DNA of 64,000 nt, from positions 2,294,001 through 2,358,000 of the forward strand of contig NZ_JAGIOH010000001.1 of NCBI RefSeq assembly GCF_017876625.1, in the 5' to 3' direction. Under the pieces are notes generated by a model. That model saw nothing but the letters and a program-made list of their open reading frames with translations, was not told the origin of the DNA and ran no database searches. Origin of the DNA: Streptomyces syringium (GTDB taxonomy: Bacteria; Actinomycetota; Actinomycetes; Streptomycetales; Streptomycetaceae). The position numbers and the translations under genes are program-made. Below, piece after piece: positions 15,871 through 24,287 of the stretch. Within the stretch, counting starts at the first letter, position 1, and every line of letters starts with the position of its first letter.

Positions 15871-16725
15871 TTGCGTACAGCCGCTCGTGCCGTTCGTGCC
15901 GCTCGTGCAGCCACCCCGCGCCACTATGTGATGTGCCCCCCGACGCACTTCAGGGTCACGTACTCGATCAACCCGTGGATGGACCCGGACAAGCCGGTCG
16001 ACCTGCCGCTGGCCCTCGCGCAGTGGGAGGACCTGCGCGACCGCTACCGCGCCCTGGGCCACACCGTCGCCGAGTTGCGCCCCCGTCCGGACCTGCCCGA
16101 CATGGTCTACGCCGCCAACGGCGCCACGGTCGTCGACGGCCGGGTGCTCGGCGCCCGCTTCGCGCACCCCGAGCGGGCCGCCGAAGCAGCCGTCCACACG
16201 GAGTGGTTCCGCGCCAACGGCTACCGGGACGTACGCGAGCCGGAACACATCAACGAGGGCGAGGGCGACTTCGCGGTCACCGCCTCCTGGCTGCTGGCCG
16301 GGCGCGGCTTCCGCAGCAGCCCGCTGTCCCACCCGGAGGCCCAGGAATTCTTCGGCCGCCCCGTCATCGGACTCGACCTCGTCGACCCGCGCTACTACCA
16401 CCTCGACACGGCCCTGTCCGTGCTCGACGGGGACGAGGTCATGTACTACCCGGGCGCGTTCTCCCCGGGCAGCCGGGCCGTGCTGGAGCGGCTGTTCCCC
16501 GACGCGCTGATCGCCACGGAGGAGGACGCGTCGGCGCTGGGCCTGAACGCCGTGTGCGACGGCCGCCATGTGCTGCTGCCGCAGGCGGCGGTGGGACTGT
16601 TCGCCCCACTGCGGGAGCGGGGGTACGAGCCGATCGGGATGGACCTGGGGGAACTGCTCAAGGGGGGCGGGAGCGTGAAGTGCTGCACGCTTGAGCTGCG
16701 CTCTTCGCCTGCGGCGGGCTGTTGA
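15871..16725 (+). CDS. ddaH: Dimethylarginine dimethylaminohydrolase
   Basis: 284 residues of the amidinotransferase/DDAH superfamily. It hydrolyses N-omega-methylated arginines to citrulline and methylamines in the cytosol. Recognisable residues: YSINPWMDPDKPVDLPLALA at the N-terminus, YAANGATVVDG, EHINEGEGDFAV, the catalytic His in RYYHLDTALSV and the nucleophilic Cys near the C-terminus in SVKCCTLELRS. TTG at 15871 is chosen because TGAGGAG precedes it at good spacing. The first 15 residues are Ala/Arg repeats (RTAARAVRAARAATPRHYV) and may be non-conserved. Ornithine or agmatine derivatives are possible alternative substrates. Confidence 0.88.
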   Translation: MRTAARAVRAARAATPRHYVMCPPTHFRVTYSINPWMDPDKPVDLPLALAQWEDLRDRYRALGHTVAELRPRPDLPDMVYAANGATVVDGRVLGARFAHPERAAEAAVHTEWFRANGYRDVREPEHINEGEGDFAVTASWLLAGRGFRSSPLSHPEAQEFFGRPVIGLDLVDPRYYHLDTALSVLDGDEVMYYPGAFSPGSRAVLERLFPDALIATEEDASALGLNAVCDGRHVLLPQAAVGLFAPLRERGYEPIGMDLGELLKGGGSVKCCTLELRSSPAAGC

Positions 16726-16838
16726 GGTCCGGGCCGTCGGCCGAGTACCGCACCGTTTCCCGCCTCCGGCGGGGTGGGTGCGGTTCGGGCCGTCGGCCCT
16801 TGTGCGGGCCTGGCCGTGGGGCGGGCCCGTGCCGCTCC

Positions 16839-16881
16839 GGTGGGTCGCGGGGCTGCTTCGCTTTACGCCCCGCGACCCACC
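16839..16881. terminator. Long hairpin between convergent genes
   Basis: 15-base arms (16839-16853 and 16867-16881, GGTGGGTCGCGGGGC and its complement) with a 13-base loop lie between ddaH (ends 16725) and the convergent methyltransferase gene (ends 16952). This is a likely bidirectional intrinsic terminator. The rest of the 226-base gap shows no gene. Confidence 0.7.
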
Positions 16882-16951
16882 TGCGCGCCCCGTGCCCTCA
16901 CGTCCGTGGGCCTGCGGCGCCTCCGCCCCTGGGGGGAACAGTCACTGCCGG

Positions 16952-17968
16952 TCAGTCGTCGGCATCGGCTGGAGGCCATTCGTCGCCCCAGTCCGTGTCG
17001 CGAGCCGCCCGGTAGAGGGGGCCGTGGCGCTTGGTGACCGTTTCGCGGGTGAGGGCGTCCGCAGGGGTGCAGAGGTCGAGGAGGACCTGGCCCTTGCGGA
17101 TCTGCGGCTTGCGGACGACCCGTGCGGGCGCGGCCGGGACGTCGAGGCCGCGCACGGCGGCGACGTAGGAGAACTTCTCGTCCTCGTACGGCAGCGAGCC
17201 GCCCTTGACCTGTCGGTGCAGCGAGGAACGGCTCACCCGGGCCGAGAAGTGGCACCAGTCCGCGCCCACCTCGATCGGGCACTCCGCGCTGTGCGGGCAC
17301 GGCGCGACGATCCGGAAGCCGGCCGCGATCAGGCGGTCGCGCGCATGCCGGATACGGAGGTAGCCGTCGGGGGTGCCGGGTTCGATGAGGACGACGGTCC
17401 GCGCGGCGCGAGCCGCCTCGTCGACGACCGCGTTCCGGTCGGTCTCGGTCAGCTCGCCGAGCACGTACGAGACGGTGACCAGGTCGGTGTCGTCCGGGAT
17501 CGCGAGCCCCCCGCCGATGGCCTGGCGGCGCCAGTGCGCGGCGCGCAGGGCCGCGGAGGACGCGCCGCGGGCCAGTTCGGCGCCGAGCGCGAGGGCGGGT
17601 TCGGCCCAGTCGAGGACGGTGGTCCGCCGCTCCCCCGACGGCCACGCGGCCGCCACCGCCCAGCTCGCCGCGCCCGTACCGCCGCCGACGTCGACGTGCG
17701 AGGCGGGCTCCCACTCGGGCAGCCGGTCGCGGAACGCCTCCAGCGCGGACCGCACGGCCTCGAAGGTCGCGGGCATGCGGTAGGCGGCGTACGCGACGAC
17801 ATCGGAGCGGTCCCGCAGGACGGGGGCGTCGGTCGGAGTGCGCCCCCGGTAATTGGCGATGAGCCGCTCGACCGCCTGAGCCGCCTGCTTGGGCGGCAGC
17901 CCGTCGAGGAGGTCGGCGAGCGCGGCGCGCAGGTTCTCGCCGGTCGGCGCGTATTCGGGGGCGTGCAT
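16952..17968 (-). CDS. Rsm22-family small-ribosomal-subunit methyltransferase-like protein
   Basis: 338 residues. Rsm22/mS22-like proteins are SAM-dependent methyltransferase folds associated with the small ribosomal subunit. Visible features are HVDVGGGTGAASWAVAAAWP (SAM motif I), VLDWAEPALALGAELA, VTVSYVLGELTE, VVLIEPGTPDGYLRI, and the Cys-rich CPHSAECPI typical of Rsm22, followed by a basic C-terminal part. The ATG at 17968 is preferred: upstream in-frame sequence is low complexity, and a -10-like TAGAAT lies 7 bases before it without a ribosome binding site, pointing to leaderless translation. Activity on rRNA is inferred from the family only. Confidence 0.85.
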   Translation of the reverse strand: MHAPEYAPTGENLRAALADLLDGLPPKQAAQAVERLIANYRGRTPTDAPVLRDRSDVVAYAAYRMPATFEAVRSALEAFRDRLPEWEPASHVDVGGGTGAASWAVAAAWPSGERRTTVLDWAEPALALGAELARGASSAALRAAHWRRQAIGGGLAIPDDTDLVTVSYVLGELTETDRNAVVDEAARAARTVVLIEPGTPDGYLRIRHARDRLIAAGFRIVAPCPHSAECPIEVGADWCHFSARVSRSSLHRQVKGGSLPYEDEKFSYVAAVRGLDVPAAPARVVRKPQIRKGQVLLDLCTPADALTRETVTKRHGPLYRAARDTDWGDEWPPADADD

Positions 17969-17975
17969 TTGAGGA

Positions 17976-17981
17976 ATTCTA
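17976..17981 (-). promoter_or_regulatory. Putative -10 box for a leaderless transcript
   Basis: TAGAAT on the minus strand lies 7 bases before the ATG at 17968. No Shine-Dalgarno sequence is present, so transcription probably begins at or next to the start codon. A weak CTGACG -35-like element lies about 20 bases further upstream. Confidence 0.5.
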
Positions 17982-18059
17982 TGCCGCCGCCGGAACGCAC
18001 GCGTCAGACGTACGGGGCACCCGATCCTTCCCCCGCCCAGGGGCGGAGGCCGACGAACG

Positions 18060-19316
18060 TCAACGGCCGGCGAACGGCCGGCACAGCCCCAGGAAACAGC
18101 CCAGCGCAGCACCCGCACACACCACCTGGACCACAGCCATCGGCACGGCCGTCTGCGAGCCCGCGATTCCCACGAGCGGTGAGGCGATCGCACCGAGCAG
18201 GAACGTCGACGTACCGAGCAGCGCCGACGCGGACCCCGCCGCGTCGCGGGAGCGCATCAGCGCCTGGGCGTTGGTGTTGGGCAGGGTGAGGCCCATCGCG
18301 GACATCAGGACGAAGAGGCCGGTGGCGATCGGCAGCAGGCCGGCCTTGCCGAAGACGCCCGCGGTCATCAGCAGCAGGGCGACGGAGGCCAGGGTGACGA
18401 CGGCGAGGCCGGCGGCGAGGGCCTTGTCGAGGCTGACCCGGCCGACCAGCACCTTGCCGTTGATCTGGCCGACGAGGACGAGGCCGATGGAGTTGACGCC
18501 GAAGAGCAGGCTGAAGGTCTGCGGGGAGGCGCCGTAGATGTCCTGGACGACGAAGGGCGACGCGGAGATGTAGGCGAAGAGCGCGGCGAAGGCGAAGCCG
18601 CCCGAGAGCATGTAGCCGGTGAAGACGCGGTCGGCGAGCAGGCCGCGCATGGTGCGCAGGGCCTCGCCGAGGCCGCCGGTCTGCCGTCGCCCGGGCGGCA
18701 GGGTCTCGTCCAGGCGGCGCCAGACGACGAGGGTCAGGAGGATTCCGACGACGGTGAGGACGACGAAGACGCCGCGCCAGTCGGTCAGCCGCAGCACCTG
18801 GCCGCCGATGACGGGCGCGATGACCGGGGCGACGCCGGAGACGAGCATGAGGGTGGAGAAGAAGCGGGCCATGGCCACGCCGTCGTACAGGTCGCGGACG
18901 ACGGCGCGGGCGATGACGATGCCGGCCGCCCCGGCGAGGCCCTGGATCAGGCGGAAGGCGATGAGCAGTTCGGCGGTGGGGGCGACGGCGCAGACGGCGG
19001 TGGCGAGGACGTAGATCACCATGCCGGCGAGCAGCGGGCGGCGGCGTCCCCACTTGTCGCTCATGGGGCCGACGACGAGCTGTCCGAGGGCCATGCCCAT
19101 GAGGCAGGCGGTGAGGGTGAGCTGGACGGTCGCGGCGGGGCTGTGCAGGGAGTCGGTGACCTCCGGCAGGGCCGGGAGGTACATGTCCATGGAGAGCGGC
19201 GGAAGGGCGGAGAGGCCGCCGAGGACGAGCGTGACGAGCAGGCTCGTCCGGCGGGCGGCGGATATCCGTCCCGTGTCCGTCACGGGCTCGGCGGTACGGG
19301 GGCCGGGTTCCGTCAT
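18060..19316 (-). CDS. Bcr/CflA-family multidrug efflux MFS transporter
   Basis: 418 residues from the ATG at 19316 (an ATG four codons upstream is possible). Twelve hydrophobic helices make up a proton-coupled antiporter of the DHA1/Bcr-CflA type. Family signatures: MDMYLPALPEVTDSL in helix 1, LGQLVVGPMSDKWGRRRPLL (motif A in the loop between helices 2 and 3), FRLIQGLAGAAGIVIARAVV (motif B) and GVAPVIAPVIGG (motif C). Such pumps export drugs such as bicyclomycin, sulfonamides or amphenicols. The preceding bases are AT-rich (TATGTATGTACTTTC) and probably hold the promoter. The gene stands alone. Confidence 0.9.
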   Translation of the reverse strand: MTEPGPRTAEPVTDTGRISAARRTSLLVTLVLGGLSALPPLSMDMYLPALPEVTDSLHSPAATVQLTLTACLMGMALGQLVVGPMSDKWGRRRPLLAGMVIYVLATAVCAVAPTAELLIAFRLIQGLAGAAGIVIARAVVRDLYDGVAMARFFSTLMLVSGVAPVIAPVIGGQVLRLTDWRGVFVVLTVVGILLTLVVWRRLDETLPPGRRQTGGLGEALRTMRGLLADRVFTGYMLSGGFAFAALFAYISASPFVVQDIYGASPQTFSLLFGVNSIGLVLVGQINGKVLVGRVSLDKALAAGLAVVTLASVALLLMTAGVFGKAGLLPIATGLFVLMSAMGLTLPNTNAQALMRSRDAAGSASALLGTSTFLLGAIASPLVGIAGSQTAVPMAVVQVVCAGAALGCFLGLCRPFAGR

Positions 19317-19400
19317 GCGTCGCTCCATGAGTTTTGATTGAAAGTACATACATATTGTCATGGGTGACGACGGCTCCCGGCCCTTACGCACCGGTAGGGG

Positions 19401-20888
19401 TCAGGCGGGCCGGAATCCGGGGGCTCCGGCCAGGGAGACGAAGGAGGCGGCCGTGGTGACGGGCGCGCCGGGTACGACGACTCCCGAGACCGTGCGGAAG
19501 TCGGCGCGCAGCCGCTCGGGGTCGAGGGTGACGATCACATAGCCGCGGCGGCCGTTGTAGAACTTCATGTGCGGGTTGGCGGCGAGCATGCCGGACCAGT
19601 CGTGGGGCTTGTCGTCGCCGTCGAAGCCGCTGGAGACCGAGGTGCCGACCAGCTCGACGCCCAGGGTGCGCGAGTCGGGGGCGTTGAAGTCCTCCTTGAT
19701 GTCCATGGCGTAGTTGACGTGGACGTCGCCGGTGAGGACGACGAGGTTCTCGATGCCCGCCTGCCGGGCGCCCGCGAGGACGCGGGCACGGGAGGCCGGG
19801 TAGCCGTCCCAGGCGTCCATGGAGACCTTCGAGCGGGCGGCGGTGGTGTTCTTGCGCTGCGAGAAGACCACCTGCTGGGCGACCACGTTCCAGGTGGCGG
19901 TGGACTCGCGCCAGCCGTCGAGGAGCCAGCGCTCCTGCTCGGCGCCGGTGAGGGTGCGGGCGGGGTTCTCGGATTCGGGGCCCGGGTACTTCCAGCCGTC
20001 GCCGTAGGCCTGGTCGGAGCGGTACTGGCGGGTGTCGAGGATGTCGAACTGCGCCAGCCGCCCGTACTGGAAGCGGCGGTGGAGCCTCAGATCGGCGCCC
20101 GCGGGCCGCTGCGCCCGGCGCAGCGGCATGTTCTCCCAGTACGCGCGGTAGGCCGCGGCGCGGCGGGCGCGGAACTGCTCGGGCGGGAGGTTGTCCTGGG
20201 ATATGTCGCCCGCGTAGTTGTTCTCGACCTCGTGGTCGTCCCAGGTGACGTACCAGGGGTGGGCGGCGTGCGCGGCCTGGAGGTCGGGGTCCGTCCTGCC
20301 GAGGGCGTACCGCTGCCGGAAGTCGTCGAGGTCGATCAGCCAGTGGTTGTAGAAGTCGGGGAGGGGGTTGTCGGTGTAGTCGCGGACGCCCGCCCGCGCG
20401 TCGATGGCGTTCTCGTAGATGTAGTCGCCGAGGAAGAAGACGGCGTCCAGGTCCTCGTCGGCGAGGTGGCGCAGGGCGGTGTAGTAGCCCTCGTCGTACT
20501 GCTGGCAGGAGACCATGGCGAAGCGCAGGGAGCCGACGGCGGCCCGGGGGTCGGGGGCAGTGCGGGTGCGGCCGGCGGGGCTGGTCCAGCAGCCGGTGCG
20601 GAAGCGGTACCAGTAGACGCTGTCGGCGTCGAGACCGCGCGGGTCCACGTGGAGGGTGTAGCTGTCCTCCGCACGGGCCTGTGCGGTGCCGCACCGGACG
20701 ACGCGGCGGAAGTGTTCGTCACGGGCGAGTTCCCAGTCGACGGGGATCGCGCCCTCGCGCGGCAGCCCGTTGCCCGGCTCGAGCGGGCGGGGGGCGAGTC
20801 GGGTCCACAGCACGACGGAGTCCGGCAGCGGATCGCCGGAGGCCACGCCCAGCGTGAACGGATTCTCGGTGCGGCTCTGGGGGGTCAT
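19401..20888 (-). CDS. phoD: PhoD-family alkaline phosphatase without signal peptide
   Basis: 495 residues. PhoD enzymes are Ca/Fe-dependent phosphomonoesterases or phosphodiesterases. Family features in order: N-terminal PhoD_N domain (NPFTLGVASGDPLPDSVVLW), VSCQQYDEGYYTALRHLADE, FFLGDYIYE, TWDDHEVENNYAGD (metal-binding His/Asp), LDTRQYRSDQ, LTGDVHVNYAMDI and the C-terminal RRGYVIVTLDPERLRADFRT. Secreted Streptomyces PhoD proteins begin with a long Tat signal; here the chosen ATG at 20888 starts directly at the catalytic region and no twin-Arg motif exists upstream in frame. It is therefore either cytosolic or has lost its leader. No Pho box was recognised. Confidence 0.88.
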   Translation of the reverse strand: MTPQSRTENPFTLGVASGDPLPDSVVLWTRLAPRPLEPGNGLPREGAIPVDWELARDEHFRRVVRCGTAQARAEDSYTLHVDPRGLDADSVYWYRFRTGCWTSPAGRTRTAPDPRAAVGSLRFAMVSCQQYDEGYYTALRHLADEDLDAVFFLGDYIYENAIDARAGVRDYTDNPLPDFYNHWLIDLDDFRQRYALGRTDPDLQAAHAAHPWYVTWDDHEVENNYAGDISQDNLPPEQFRARRAAAYRAYWENMPLRRAQRPAGADLRLHRRFQYGRLAQFDILDTRQYRSDQAYGDGWKYPGPESENPARTLTGAEQERWLLDGWRESTATWNVVAQQVVFSQRKNTTAARSKVSMDAWDGYPASRARVLAGARQAGIENLVVLTGDVHVNYAMDIKEDFNAPDSRTLGVELVGTSVSSGFDGDDKPHDWSGMLAANPHMKFYNGRRGYVIVTLDPERLRADFRTVSGVVVPGAPVTTAASFVSLAGAPGFRPA

Positions 20889-20995
20889 GCTCTCAATGTG
20901 CGCGCGGGTGGGGCGACTGGGAAGACGCCCTGCGCGGCCCGTGGGGCGCGGGGAGGCGCGGGAATGCGGGCGGGGCGTGGGTGGTTGGAGCGGCC

Positions 20996-21898
20996 ATGAC
21001 GACGAACAACCCTTCGGGCAACGACACTCCGGGCGCACCGAGCGGCGTCGAAGTGCTGCGCTACACGGCCTTCTCCCACGACCCGGCCGGGGGCAACCCG
21101 GCCGGGATCGTGCCGGACGCCACGGGGCTCGACGACGCGGCGCTGCTCGCCATCGCCGCCGGGGTCGGGTACAGCGAGACGGCGTTCCTGACCGCGCCGC
21201 CCGAGGGACTCGGGGAGCCCGGACGGGCGTTCACGCTGCGGTTCTTCAGCCCGCTGGCGGAGGTCCCGTTCTGCGGCCACGCCACCGTCGCGACGGCCGT
21301 GGCGCTCGCCGAGCGGCTCGGAGCGGGGGACTTCGTCTTCGCGACCCCGGCGGGCACGGTCCCGGTCACCGTGGCCGAGAGCGGCGGCACGCTGCGCGCC
21401 ACCCTCACCAGCGTCGAGCCGCACACCGAGGAGGTGGCGCCGGAGGCGTTGGCCGAGGCGCTGGCGGCACTGGCCTGGCCCGCCGCCGACCTCGACCCGG
21501 CTTTTCCCGTACGGATCGCCTTCGCGGGCGCCCGCCATCTCGTGCTGGCCGCCGCGACCCGGGAGCGACTGGCCGATCTCGACTACGACTTCGACCGGCT
21601 CGGCGCCCTGATGCGCTCCCTGGACCTGACCACGGTGCAGCTCGTGTGGCGCGAGTCGGAGAGCGTCTTCCATGTCCGCGACCCGTTCCCGGTCGGCGGG
21701 GTCGTCGAGGACCCGGCGACGGGGGCCGCGGCCGCCGCCTTCGGCGCGTATCTGAGGGAGCACCAACTGGTCGGCGATGACGCTGTGGTGACGCTGCATC
21801 AGGGCGAGGACCTCGGTCGGCCGGGACTTCTGGAGGTCGGGCTGCGCGCGGGCGACCCGCGGGTGAGGGTCAGCGGAACGGCCACCCGTCTCGCCTGA
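20996..21898 (+). CDS. PhzF-family isomerase
   Basis: 300 residues, normal for the PhzF/diaminopimelate-epimerase-like fold with two similar halves. Key family motifs: YTAFSHDPAGGNPAGIVPDA at the N-terminus, GYSETAFLT with the catalytic Glu of the SET motif, RFFSPLAEVPFCGHATVATA, and GGVVEDPATGAAAAAFGAYL in the second half. PhzF itself isomerises DHHA in phenazine synthesis, but most relatives are of unknown substrate and no phenazine genes are nearby. The ATG at 20996 follows TTGGAG at good spacing. It is divergent from the PhoD gene with about 107 bases between starts. It may act on a small hydroxy acid or amino acid. Confidence 0.88.
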   Translation: MTTNNPSGNDTPGAPSGVEVLRYTAFSHDPAGGNPAGIVPDATGLDDAALLAIAAGVGYSETAFLTAPPEGLGEPGRAFTLRFFSPLAEVPFCGHATVATAVALAERLGAGDFVFATPAGTVPVTVAESGGTLRATLTSVEPHTEEVAPEALAEALAALAWPAADLDPAFPVRIAFAGARHLVLAAATRERLADLDYDFDRLGALMRSLDLTTVQLVWRESESVFHVRDPFPVGGVVEDPATGAAAAAFGAYLREHQLVGDDAVVTLHQGEDLGRPGLLEVGLRAGDPRVRVSGTATRLA

Positions 21899-22045
21899 AC
21901 TGCCTTACCGGGCGGGCAGGTCAGGGACCGGCGCGCGGCGTCCGCCGTGCGCCCGGCGCGGCATGCACACTCCTGCCTGAATGTCCTGTTCCCGGTGTAG
22001 CGTCCTCACAGACGAGGGGCGGCGACACCTTGGGGGTGGGGCGGT

Positions 22046-22723
22046 GTGAGCTCGGACGGAGACCCTCCTCCTTCACCACCCGGCAGCCCCTTCTGGGCGC
22101 ACGTCTGGAAGTACTGGGTGACCGCCGGACTGGCGCTGGTCGTGGCGGCGGTGATCCCGGTGTTCATGAAGGCGGGCCCCTTCGCCGGAGGCACCACACC
22201 CCCGCCCACACCACCCCCGGCCACCACGCCGATCGACGACCCGTCCCCCTCGGGCGACGACGGCACTCCCGAGGACGACGACACACCGACACCACGCCCG
22301 CGCACGACGACCCCGGCCGCCTCCACGCGCCCGCCGTCGCCGCCCACGGTCCATGTGTCGCCGACGGTCAGCCCATCGCCGTCGACCTCGACCCCGTTGC
22401 GGGTCTCGGCGCGGATCGCCGACGTGCGCGCCCTGGGCGCGGTCACGTCGTCCGTCACCAAAGTGCAGGTCAACGCGGTGTTCAACGGGCTCAAGGGCCG
22501 GACGGGCTATCTGCGCTGGTATCTGTACAACGAGGCGACCAAGCAGGTCATCAGCAGTGTCAGCACCATCCCGTCCCCCGTCTTCCAGTGGGACAGCACG
22601 AACTGGCACCCCACGTTCCTCGTCGCCAACCCCGCCACGCGGTGGCAGATCCAGGTGACGGCGTACGGCCCGGACGGCAGGCAGTTGGCGACGAACCACT
22701 CGAACTTCACGTTCGGCGGCTGA
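22046..22723 (+). CDS. Single-pass membrane protein with Pro/Thr linker and small extracellular domain
   Basis: 225 residues, starting at a GTG preceded by a GGGGTGGGG ribosome binding region. Residues about 18-45 (WVTAGLALVVAAVIPVFM) form one membrane helix. A long extracellular linker of Pro, Thr, Ser and Asp follows (about 48-115), then a compact domain (SARIADVRALGAVTSSVTKV, GLKGRTGYLRWYLYNEATKQ, ATRWQIQVTAYGPDGR) that looks like a beta-rich ligand-binding fold. I do not recognise a named family; Streptomyces carry many such proteins, often beside serine/threonine kinases. No obvious operon partner is present. Confidence 0.72.
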   Translation: MSSDGDPPPSPPGSPFWAHVWKYWVTAGLALVVAAVIPVFMKAGPFAGGTTPPPTPPPATTPIDDPSPSGDDGTPEDDDTPTPRPRTTTPAASTRPPSPPTVHVSPTVSPSPSTSTPLRVSARIADVRALGAVTSSVTKVQVNAVFNGLKGRTGYLRWYLYNEATKQVISSVSTIPSPVFQWDSTNWHPTFLVANPATRWQIQVTAYGPDGRQLATNHSNFTFGG

Positions 22724-22724
22724 C

Positions 22725-22758
22725 ACGGACCAGCCACGGACCAGCCACGGACCAGCCA
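22725..22758. repeat. Short tandem repeat after a membrane-protein gene
   Basis: Three consecutive copies of an 11-base unit, CACGGACCAGC, begin directly after the stop of the preceding gene. They look like a local slippage expansion; no function is apparent. Confidence 0.6.
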
Positions 22759-22873
22759 CCGACTAGCACAGACAGTCGCCGCACGAAAATTCGATGGGTA
22801 GCGCAACCAGCGCCCCGCTTTTCACGTGTTCCTCAGTGCAGGCCCCAAACGGCCCACCAGGGAGGAACACGAC

Positions 22874-23278
22874 ATGAACCGTGCATACCGCCTCACCACC
22901 ACCGCGGCCCTCGCCGCCGCCCTCGTCGCCGGAGCGGCGGCCACCGCCTCGGCGGCCACACCGACCGAACGGCCCGCGGCGTCCGCCACCAAGGCCCCGG
23001 CCCCGAAGCCCGCCCTGACCGCACAGCCGAGCACCGGCACGGTGGCCGCCTGGCAGGAGTTCCGCGTCAGCGGCAAGGCGACCGGCATCAAGCCCGGCAC
23101 CCGCGTCACCCTCCAGCAGAAGCAGGGCGCCAAGTGGGTCTCGCTTCCCGCGAGCGTGACGACCAACAAGAACTCCGCGTACTCGATGCGCGTCAAGCTT
23201 GGCATCAAGGGCAAGAACGCGCTGCGCGTCGCGGGCGGCGGCGCCATATCCCCGGAGTTCACAGTCACGGTCCGCTGA
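22874..23278 (+). CDS. Small secreted protein with Ig-like/beta domain
   Basis: 134 residues. ATG at 22874 follows GGAGGAAC. A Sec signal peptide (YRLTTTAALAAALVAGAAAT, cleavage near ASA-A) is followed by an Ala/Pro/Lys-rich spacer and a domain of about 85 residues with alternating strands: TVAAWQEFRVSGKATGIKPG, TRVTLQQKQGAKWVSLPA and YSMRVKLGIKGKNALRV, ending in SPEFTVTV. This resembles small bacterial Ig-like domains found in secreted actinobacterial proteins. It has no Cys and no anchor, so it is probably released. Function unknown. Confidence 0.75.
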   Translation: MNRAYRLTTTAALAAALVAGAAATASAATPTERPAASATKAPAPKPALTAQPSTGTVAAWQEFRVSGKATGIKPGTRVTLQQKQGAKWVSLPASVTTNKNSAYSMRVKLGIKGKNALRVAGGGAISPEFTVTVR

Positions 23279-23333
23279 TCCGGACGGCCCGCTGACGCGA
23301 ATGGCCCGCTGAACTGAACCCGCGGGGCCCCCG

Positions 23334-23819
23334 CTACATCCAGGTGGTGGCGGAGGCGACGAAACGTGCCCGCTCGGGACGGTCCGGGTTGCCGTAACGG
23401 ACCTCCACCCGGGGGTGCGACCTCAGGAACTCACTGTCGACGATGACCACCTGACCGGGGTGCGAGACGGTGCGCTGGACGATGTCCATGTTGAGGAACC
23501 ACCCGAACTCCTTGGTGGCCGGGGCGTAGAGGAAGAACTTCCCGCCCGAGTACTTCTCACCGGCACGCTTCTCGTCGAGCACCAGCGCCCAGAACGACAC
23601 GGGGTGCCCCGCGGGCCACATCGTGAGCCGCTTGACCTTCAGCCCGTCCAGCTCCATCGCCTCGAAGGGGTGATCGGCGGCGGGGGCCACGGCGGCGACG
23701 TCCCGGGCAGCGGGGGCGGCGGCCGTCCCGGCGGCCTGCGCACCCGACGCCAGACCGAGGCCGAGGGCCGCGGTGGCCATCACTATCGCCGTGGCACGGA
23801 ACGCGTTACGAACAGACAC
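23334..23819 (-). CDS. Secreted protein of unknown function (161 aa)
   Basis: Signal peptide MSVRNAFRATAIVMATAALG with likely cleavage after AQA. The mature part includes an aromatic segment (MWPAGHPVSFWALVLDEKRA, then FFLYAPATKEFGWFLNMDIV) and ends RFVASATTWM. I do not recognise the family. The gene is transcribed on its own toward the convergent small secreted protein, with only 55 bases between stops. No catalytic motif or anchor is apparent. Confidence 0.7.
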   Translation of the reverse strand: MSVRNAFRATAIVMATAALGLGLASGAQAAGTAAAPAARDVAAVAPAADHPFEAMELDGLKVKRLTMWPAGHPVSFWALVLDEKRAGEKYSGGKFFLYAPATKEFGWFLNMDIVQRTVSHPGQVVIVDSEFLRSHPRVEVRYGNPDRPERARFVASATTWM

Positions 23820-24026
23820 GTTTCTCTCCCTTTCGGTGATGTTCTTTCGGTGACGTTGCCGCTACGGCACGTGATCCTGTCCGCACGTGGTGATCACGGC
23901 AACCGGACCGGACGAGAACGAGCCACCGGGGTCGCGCCCGAGCCGTCACGAGCGGACGATGGAAGGAGGAGGGCTCCCCGGGCTCCCCACCGGGGTGACG
24001 ACAGACGACACCGGAGGTGCCGGGAC

Positions 24027-24278
24027 ATGAGCAAGTACATGGATGTCCACCACGGCATGAAGGGCATCACACCCGACCAGCTCTCCGCCGCGCACCGGGC
24101 GGACACGTCGATCCAAGGCGACGAAGGGGTGCGCTTCGAACACGCATGGGCCGACCCGAAGTCGGGGACGGTCTACTGCCTGTCCGACGCCCCCTCGGCG
24201 GCCGCGGTCAAGCGCATACACGAGCGGGCAGGCCACCCGGTCGAGGAGATTCACGAGGTGCCGCTGGAGGTCTCCTGA
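24027..24278 (+). CDS. SCO4226-like (DUF4242) small nickel-binding-type protein
   Basis: 83 residues. MSKYMDVHHGMKGITPDQLS followed by AHRADTSIQGDEGVRFEHAW and GTVYCLSDAPSAAAVKRIHE reproduces the DUF4242 / SCO4226 fold, a small ferredoxin-like domain; S. coelicolor SCO4226 is described as a hexameric nickel-binding protein. The His-rich patches near the N-terminus (DVHHG) and C-terminus (RAGHPVEEIHEV) could bind metal here. ATG at 24027 has CCGGAGG at good spacing. The physiological role is not established. The next gene is convergent, with only 9 bases between stops. Confidence 0.8.
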   Translation: MSKYMDVHHGMKGITPDQLSAAHRADTSIQGDEGVRFEHAWADPKSGTVYCLSDAPSAAAVKRIHERAGHPVEEIHEVPLEVS

Positions 24279-24287
24279 CCGGTTTCC

